A stretch of DNA of 64,000 bases from Plotosus lineatus (Eukaryota > Chordata > Actinopteri > Siluriformes > Plotosidae): contig CM045732.1 of the NCBI GenBank assembly GCA_024760905.1, forward strand, positions 57,707,496 to 57,771,495, read 5' to 3'. Made by a program: the position numbers and the translations under genes. The stretch's first letter is position 1; each line of letters begins with the position of its first letter. Of this stretch, positions 58,501-64,000 are shown piece by piece. Below the pieces are notes generated by a model, which had not been told where the DNA came from, searched no databases, and saw only the letters and a program-made list of their open reading frames with translations.

Positions 58501-59317
58501 TTTTTGTCGGGAGTCGCCACAGCGAATCATCTGATTCGCACGTTTGATTTGGCAGAGGTTTTTTCGTTGGATGCCCTTCCTGTCACAACCCTAAGCAAGG
58601 GACAGAAACATGCTGATGACTTTGCAGCCTACTCTTTACGAAAGTCAGCAAATGGTTCTTTTACATGCCTCTAACCATAGACAGTGAGAGACATGGCCTG
58701 CCTTTGATAACCCAGTCAGCTGCACTGTACTGCTCAGTGATTATTCAAAGGGAAAACATGATCAGGGATTGCGCACCGAAATGTATGAATATTGGTTAAT
58801 TTGCAAAACTGAATGTCATTTTAAAACATTTACAAAGGTTACACCAACAATAACCGAATGATTGCACAGGCATTAGGCTGGGTAGCAAGGGGACATTAAC
58901 CGTATGATGTATTGGCTGCATCAGGGGTGAATTTAACTCCTTGTGGTGCAGAATAATGAGAACACGCTTACTTCTCAGCACCCATGCTCACTACAGTATC
59001 TTATTTTACAGAGACGTGCTCTGGATCAGTTTCACCTTCAAGGAAAGAACAGCCGCTGTTCACCTTAAAACAGGTCGGCATGCTGTGTGAACGCCTTTTG
59101 TCGGAACGGGAAGATAAAGTCAGAGAAGAATACGAAGAGGTCATGACGTCCAAGTTGGCAGGTTTGTGTTAAATAGATAAGCAATGAAATGATCCGAACT
59201 CGAATGTGTGGGTCTAAAGAGAAAATTTAATCTGATACAGTTTGTTCGCTTTATTGCTAATACAGGGATCCCTCGCTACTTCGGGCTTCAATTTATGCAG
59301 CTTTAGTGCATCGTGGG

Positions 59318-59349
<32 letters not shown>

Positions 59350-60198
59350 GATTTAAAAAAAGGAAATTAAGGAAGAATAGGGGGAAAGTTAAGGAAAATG
59401 CCACAAAAACAAGGCCAATTATACAACAAAAAACAACCCAAAACCTCCCGTCAAAACTAGTTACATTTGTGAGGTGCGCGCCTTCACACGTATTTAGATT
59501 TTATTTACATCTTATGCATTATTTTTTTAAACGTTTATTCTAAGCATTTATAGCATTGACTATGTATTTATTGATATTATATACACATATGTATACATCA
59601 GTCGGGGACGAGGGGGGTGATCTTACTTTGTGAAATTCGATGGTCATGGTGGGATCTCGGTCCCAATTAACCGTGAAAAGTGAGGGATCCCTGTAATTGT
59701 TTTAAATACAAAACACCTGACTCCATTTCTTTTGGAGAGGGGACCCTGACTGCATATGTACTGGATTCTTACATTGGATGAAATTCTGATTATGTATAAC
59801 TGAAATGCTCAATAGCGTTCAGGGAAATGTAACTAAAACTGCATTCGCTGTTAAGTGGTGTTCGTATAAAAGGACTAAAATTCTTGGATTAGAAAAGAAT
59901 GCCAAATGTAAGTCAGACTTGTTACGATGGAAGAGTGGGATGCATTTTTTTTTTTTTTTTATATTTAGATTTGTCATTTATTATCTAGCATTTTTGAACC
60001 TGGATTGATTTTCTTCCTGATTCAGAACAATACGACACCTTTGTGAAGTTCACACATGATCAGTTAATGCGGCAATTTGAGGAACAGCCTGCTAGCTGTA
60101 AGTGACCTCCGTAAATAATCATCAGAGCCAACACATTTATCGAAATCTCTGTTGATAAAGACTAAAATCTTTTGTTTTTTCTGTAAGATGTGTCTTGA
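52545..60198 (+). CDS. akirin2: akirin family nuclear protein, most like akirin2
   Basis: Small nuclear cofactor; the vertebrate AKIRIN2 family supports NF-kB-dependent transcription and nuclear import of proteasomes. Exons: 52545-52713, 52923-53042, 59012-59161, 60026-60097, 60188-60198 (522 nt, 173 residues), with consistent GT/AG sites and phases. The N-terminus reads [20 protein letters not shown] and is followed by the basic nuclear localisation signal KRRR (23-26). Then come [16 protein letters not shown] and the C-terminal helices [17 protein letters not shown] and REEYEEV. The end is EQPASYVS; the conserved YVS tail is encoded by a last coding segment of only 11 nt. The first ATG in the frame (52527, MRSGAV) is rejected because the family starts MACGATLKR. 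Intron 2 (6 kb) is filled with mobile elements. [10 protein letters not shown] and YLRHEPTPF favour akirin2 over akirin1, but a fish paralogue cannot be excluded. Confidence 0.93.
53150..53690. mobile_element. truncated relative of the CAGTGG element
   Basis: Starts after TA with CAGTGGAATCTTGGTACTCG and follows the 36589 element through ACTCATACCATAGGTCC and ATTGAATACAGTAC. It is cut where the LINE begins; the right end was not found. Confidence 0.75.
53700..56325 (+). mobile_element. RTE-type non-LTR retrotransposon (LINE), near full length but dead
   Basis: Endonuclease part ([38 protein letters not shown]), then a reverse transcriptase part ([46 protein letters not shown]) and the C-terminal [16 protein letters not shown], ending CCCCTGAAGGGAACAGCCGA. 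Family assignment to RTE is from memory of fish elements. Damage: a frameshift at the catalytic QET motif near 54090, an internal deletion near 54590, a stop at 55102, and loss of the FADD catalytic box near 55553. It lies in akirin intron 2. Confidence 0.9.
55284..56302 (+). pseudogene. LINE reverse transcriptase and C-terminal domain, interrupted
   Basis: Two overlapping open frames (55284-55874 and 55784-56302) carry most of the RT palm and the C-terminal region. The expected MMFADD box reads [11 protein letters not shown], so both metal-binding aspartates are gone. A frameshift near 55830 separates the halves. Confidence 0.85.
56368..56671. mobile_element. miniature TIR element (CAGTAGGCCC ends)
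   Basis: Ends CAGTAGGCCCTTGACTATTT and (inverted) CAGTAGGCCCTCGATATTC; 304 bp; no reading frame. It sits between AT and TG microsatellites. Confidence 0.8.
56765..57895. mobile_element. TIR element (CAGTCGGCCCCCTACTTA ends)
   Basis: Ends CAGTCGGCCCCCTACTTACC and (inverted) CAGTCGGCCCCCTACTTATG. The right end is followed by TA. The interior has CpG-rich stretches and (GA)n runs but no recognised transposase. Confidence 0.85.
57900..57993. mobile_element. hAT-like terminal fragment
   Basis: After a poly-T run the sequence ends AAAAAGTTTCCCGACCCCTG, a typical hAT right terminus. The left end is missing. Confidence 0.45.
58283..58333 (+). mobile_element. SINE body fragment
   Basis: TGGTCTAGCGAGCTGTTCAG and TACCCTGCCTTCGCCCG match the body of the main SINE only. 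Confidence 0.5.
58483..58735 (-). mobile_element. SINE with RTE-like composite tail (second copy)
   Basis: The plus strand begins TTCCTTTCGGCTTTTTCCCT and GTCGCCACAGCG, the reversed LINE-like 3' end. It is followed by CACGTTTGATTTGGCAGAGG and GGATGCCCTTCCTGTCACAA, the reversed LINE-like 5' segment, then the common SINE body. The head is lost. Confidence 0.82.
59263..59693. mobile_element. TA-flanked miniature element, copy 2 (complete)
   Basis: 431 bp. Ends CAGGGATCCCTCGCTACTTC and (inverted) CAGGGATCCCTCACTTTTCA; TA on both sides (59261-59262, 59694-59695). It lies in akirin intron 3. Confidence 0.88.
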
Positions 60199-60271
60199 GG
60201 ACACCGGCGCATTGCCAGGATGCTGTCCACTGAGCTGAACGTCCGCTAATTCCACCGCAGACCTGGTTTGA

Positions 60272-60277
60272 AATAAA
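60272..60277 (+). promoter_or_regulatory. candidate akirin polyadenylation signal
   Basis: First AATAAA after the stop codon, 73 bases downstream. Akirin mRNAs often have longer 3' UTRs, and other hexamers occur further on (for example near 61003), so this may be a proximal site only. Confidence 0.3.
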
Positions 60278-62030
60278 ACTGCTCCAGTGTCACTCATGCT
60301 GACAGAGGCTGTCTTTAGAACTTGTCAGTACGTATTATTGGTCCTTGTGAACCTGGGTGCTTCCTCTTGTAAATGTTATACAGACCTTTTATGTCTGTTT
60401 ATTCTACCAGTGGCCTACATATAATCTGTATCATCAGCCTTTTCTTGCATTCCATGATGTAACCATACTGATAATACAATGGTTTATTTTCTGGTCATTT
60501 CACAGGTGCACAACCATTAGTATGGATGGAAATCCAAAATGTTAACACAAACTCTTTGCAAGTATTCCCAGAGTGCTGCACAGTGAAGTTTACCTTCTTA
60601 TAAAGAGCTTGATAAATGTTTAACTAGCCATACCCCAGTGCAGCCAAAAGCCTAAACTGTACAGCAATGTGAGTTTGGACTGGGATTTGATAAAGCTGTT
60701 CTGTATTATACACTGAGCTCTCTGAAGTGTCACATCAATCTATTAGAGCTTTTTGGTTTTCCTTTGTTATATGTAGAGATCACAGGTGTCAGGATCCTGT
60801 CAGGTAGGGTCACGGAGTTCAGTGTTTAGAGTTTACCTCTGTTGTAACACCATTCTTCTCATTCTCATTACCAGAGCCTTCATGGACTGAGTTTTGTGTG
60901 CAGGACTCAAGATTGACACCTTGATGTACATGAAAACATTTTTATCAATAGACTTGTGTGTACATACACTTTGTGTTGCATTTTAACAGTGCGAAACGGA
61001 AGAATAAACATAAGTCGAATTGCCTTCTGGTGATGTCCAAAAGTGTGTCTAGAAACGCATTCAGCCAGCGTACACCATACAGCACGGGGGTCAAACTCGA
61101 GGCCTGTGGGCCAAATCTTGCCAATGAGAGCTTTGAGAGAGAGACTGACTGTCGTACAGTTTCCTTACAATCAACCAGTACTGTAAAATTCCATTCTTTA
61201 TCCACAAAGTGATCACCTCTTTCAAGTAAACAGCTTGTCATTCATATGTTAACTTGTCAAGAATGTAAGTTGTGGAAAACACCTAGATTACTCACTTTAC
61301 TATTCATGGTTGTCCTATTTAAAAAGATGTTTCATAATTATTCAGCCCTCATAGATCTACATTTAGTGGTGTTGCCCTCTGTAAAGTTTGTTGACTCCCT
61401 TTCCATACAGGACAATTTGATTTTTATCATTTAAACCTCTAGGTTCAACTTAAGACTTAAAGGGTTATGACAGCATAAGCACTTCTTTATGGGAACAACT
61501 GCTTGACCAAGGAGCCAACCAAAAAGGCCAGAGATGGCAGTGTTCTAAAATTAGCTAATTTAGACTTAAACCTGCACTTGTGTGTAGTCTAGTCAAATAT
61601 TAATTTGTTATATCTTGGACAAAGTGGATTGAGGCCCTATGTTGTGAACAGTTGTAATACTCTAGAAGGGATGCCAGTCCAAGCATGTACTTGCTCATTC
61701 AGCGCAAGGGCCAATTTAGTATCACTGGCTTATCTGCTGTAGGAGTGAAACAAAATGCCTCACTCAAAGTAATCTGAACTATAAACAAAGATCACTGTGC
61801 TAACAGATTAAAAATCAAATGGCACTAAAAAAATGTAATCAAAGCTTGCTTCTTCAGGAACAATAGTCAGACACAATACAGAGCAAAGACTATAGCGAAC
61901 TGCGCTGATTAAACCATTCCTTCAGAATTAAAAAGCATCATCCCAAGTGGATAAAGTCTGAATCGAGTTCTCCATATAATAAAGTTATCAATCTAACATG
62001 GTGTACACACAAGAAGTGATGAGCGACCTG
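60278..62030. other. region downstream of akirin, little recognised
   Basis: Probably akirin 3' UTR then spacer. Only a hAT-like terminal fragment (GGGGGTCAAACTCGAGGCCT at about 61087) was recognised. No coding exon could be supported. Confidence 0.35.
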
Positions 62031-63260
62031 GGGCCGGTTGTTCAAAACACGGTTATTTTTTTTTTTAACTGACCGTTAAATTTAACGCTGCCGTTATCTT
62101 GTTGTTCAAAACTCGGTTAACTTTAACCGAGTGTTAACTTAAGGTTCAAGTTAGCACACCTAAGAACCGCCGTTAAATTTTTAATAGTGTGGTTAATTTG
62201 CAAGATGGCGTTCATGGCTAACGCTGTATTCATGATGCCGCAATAGCGGGAGTGGATTCTTATTATAGTTCAACCAAAAACATTCTCAAATATATTTCAA
62301 ACTACATCTGCAAGTACGTGTGCTAAATACATTTACAAATTGAGTTTATCTATTCCAAGGCACAAAAACATTTACAGCACAAAAACATGCTATTCATTTT
62401 ATTAAAGTACTGAGCATTAGGCTGCAGATACAGGCTGGATGGCTTATGATTATTTTAGCCATTCAATCCCTGTGTGTCACTGTTTTGTGCTCTTAACATG
62501 CAGGAGGCGGCACCAACAAACTGTGCTTTATTCTCAAACTCGCAATTGTTTGATTGACAGCGTTCAGCTATTATTGCTTACTGATGTTTGTTGATCGGTC
62601 AGCTTGGGCGTGCATATGCGCAGTGCCCATTACACGTTACCTTCCGGTTTACTTCCTGACTCTCATGCGGAACTTATCTCCGACTTTCTCTTCAATAACA
62701 GTCATTAAGTTTATAAGACTGTGAATACACATCATTTCTTATCCAGCAGAACTGAACTCCTGCTGTGGGGAGGGTGCACATGCAAACACCCCCCCCCCCC
62801 CCCCCCCAGCCTACCCCCTTGATCAGCTGCCTTCTGATGTTTCAGCAACTGATACCGGGTTGGGTAGTACTGTACTGTATTCATTGCAGATATGCAACAC
62901 CGCAGGTGGTTGGCGAATCGCACATTGAGAGTTTCAAACGTACACGCACAAAAAATATATTCATGAGCGCATGTATTATTGCTGATTGACATTATAATAA
63001 AAAGCGTACACCGATATCTTGCCCCCTACTCCCTCGTGTACATTTTGTACGCTTAGGAAAATGTTCAATGACCCCTTAGTGCTAACCAGTAACGTTAACC
63101 ACACTGTTAGCTTTGATGGCACCGTTAACTAATGACGTGACTAACCATGCTTTGAACAACACAGATATAATGGTCGGTTAGCTAACGGCGGGTTAAAAAT
63201 TTAACCAGCTGTTAGGGGTTAACTGGTGGTTAAAATAACCGTGTTTTGAGCAACCGGCCC
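62031..63260. mobile_element. TIR element with GTTAAC-rich subterminal regions
   Basis: Ends GGGCCGGTTGTTCAAAACAC and (inverted) GGGCCGGTTGCTCAAAACAC, about 29 bp with one mismatch. CTG flanks it at 62028-62030 and 63261-63263. Both subterminal regions are crowded with GTTAA/TTAAC words. A poly-C run (about 20) lies at 62791-62808. No transposase was recognised; a PIF/Harbinger-like origin is a guess from the 3-bp duplication. Confidence 0.85.
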
Positions 63261-63263
63261 CTG

Positions 63264-64000
63264 GTGAACAAAATGAGCATTTAGAGGCATAATGTTTAAC
63301 ATGAAGTGGGTGGGTATGGCTTTCAACTGAGCTGAGCCTTCACGGGACGTGACTTGAGTGATTACTAATACGGAGTTTAAAGATTCCATTGGTGGACAGA
63401 TACTGCTAAACACCAAGTTCCCAGAAACAGCTCCCATAGGAAATAACCAGAGTTTAATTGGTCCACCTACATCAAAATGGTAGGACACCTCAATATTGCC
63501 GTGTCTAAATATCCTGTTTTACAACTGCACACCAAAATTTTGCAAAGGATAATAAACAGAAATACAATCCTTGGGTCCACATTTCTGAAATGGTTGGCAT
63601 TTCTTGAGTTTTATTTATACATTTAACTCTCCCTGGTTCATGATACTCTGTCTGTCTGGTTCATGAGCCACTGCATTCCATACTTAACCATAATAAAAGT
63701 AACTCATTTGTTATGATAGAGATGAAATAGTTGGATAATGATAAAAATCTATCATGATGTACTTCAGGAAATTGGCAAGATGCTTCTGTTTCATTTGGAA
63801 AGATCAGTGGGTTGCCTAGGCAACAAGAGCTAATGACACTTCAGCAGCAAAGGAACTCTTGTTTCTCATTGGTGAAGCATTTCATGTCTCTCGCCACGTT
63901 GCTTAAGAATCTAATGGGCAAACTAGTGCCAGATCTATGGAACCCAATTAATCACAGTACTAAATTCAATACTCTGGCTGGTACCGTCAGTGTTTTATTC
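63264..64000. other. unassigned sequence at right edge
   Basis: No exon with convincing splice sites and no repeat family was recognised. Short ORFs look random. Confidence 0.3.

Overview
This is a window of vertebrate nuclear DNA, almost certainly from a ray-finned (teleost) fish. The evidence is four intron-rich genes with vertebrate orthologues, AT-rich introns, abundant Tc1/mariner, hAT and RTE-type elements, tRNA-derived SINEs and long microsatellites. There is no sign of prokaryotic or plasmid organisation. The species cannot be named from the sequence alone.

Layout. (1) 424-12451, minus strand: kcnk10 (TREK-2 two-pore potassium channel). Five coding exons are visible; the C-terminal exons lie beyond the left edge. 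(2) 14750-20551, plus strand: spata7, a ciliary/photoreceptor gene, 11 coding exons reconstructed in frame. (3) about 24.5 kb-46834, plus strand: ptpn21, a FERM-domain protein tyrosine phosphatase. Its 19 coding exons join into an uninterrupted 1217-codon frame. (4) 52545-60198, plus strand: an akirin gene, most like akirin2, five coding exons giving 173 residues. The first three genes form a block also found on human chromosome 14q31. From memory, PTPN21 has the opposite orientation there.

The rest is largely mobile DNA. There are two Tc1-like transposons with TA target duplications (42842-44449, 49938-51335), a degraded RTE-type LINE (53700-56325) with two 5'-truncated relatives, at least 15 tRNA-derived SINE copies, several hAT-type remnants, paired TA-flanked miniature elements, and a transposon nested inside another (31190-33169).

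The four genes do not act in one pathway; they are a syntenic block. The most interesting points are: a SINE subfamily whose tail looks like the 5' and 3' ends of the local RTE LINE joined together; a Tc1 copy ending only 33 bp before a ptpn21 exon; a frame-preserving cassette exon in ptpn21; a GIG rather than GFG second pore filter in kcnk10; and a CpG-rich degenerate repeat at 21.25-21.40 kb. All exon boundaries were deduced by eye from reading frame, GT/AG sites and remembered orthologue sequence; no alignment was run.
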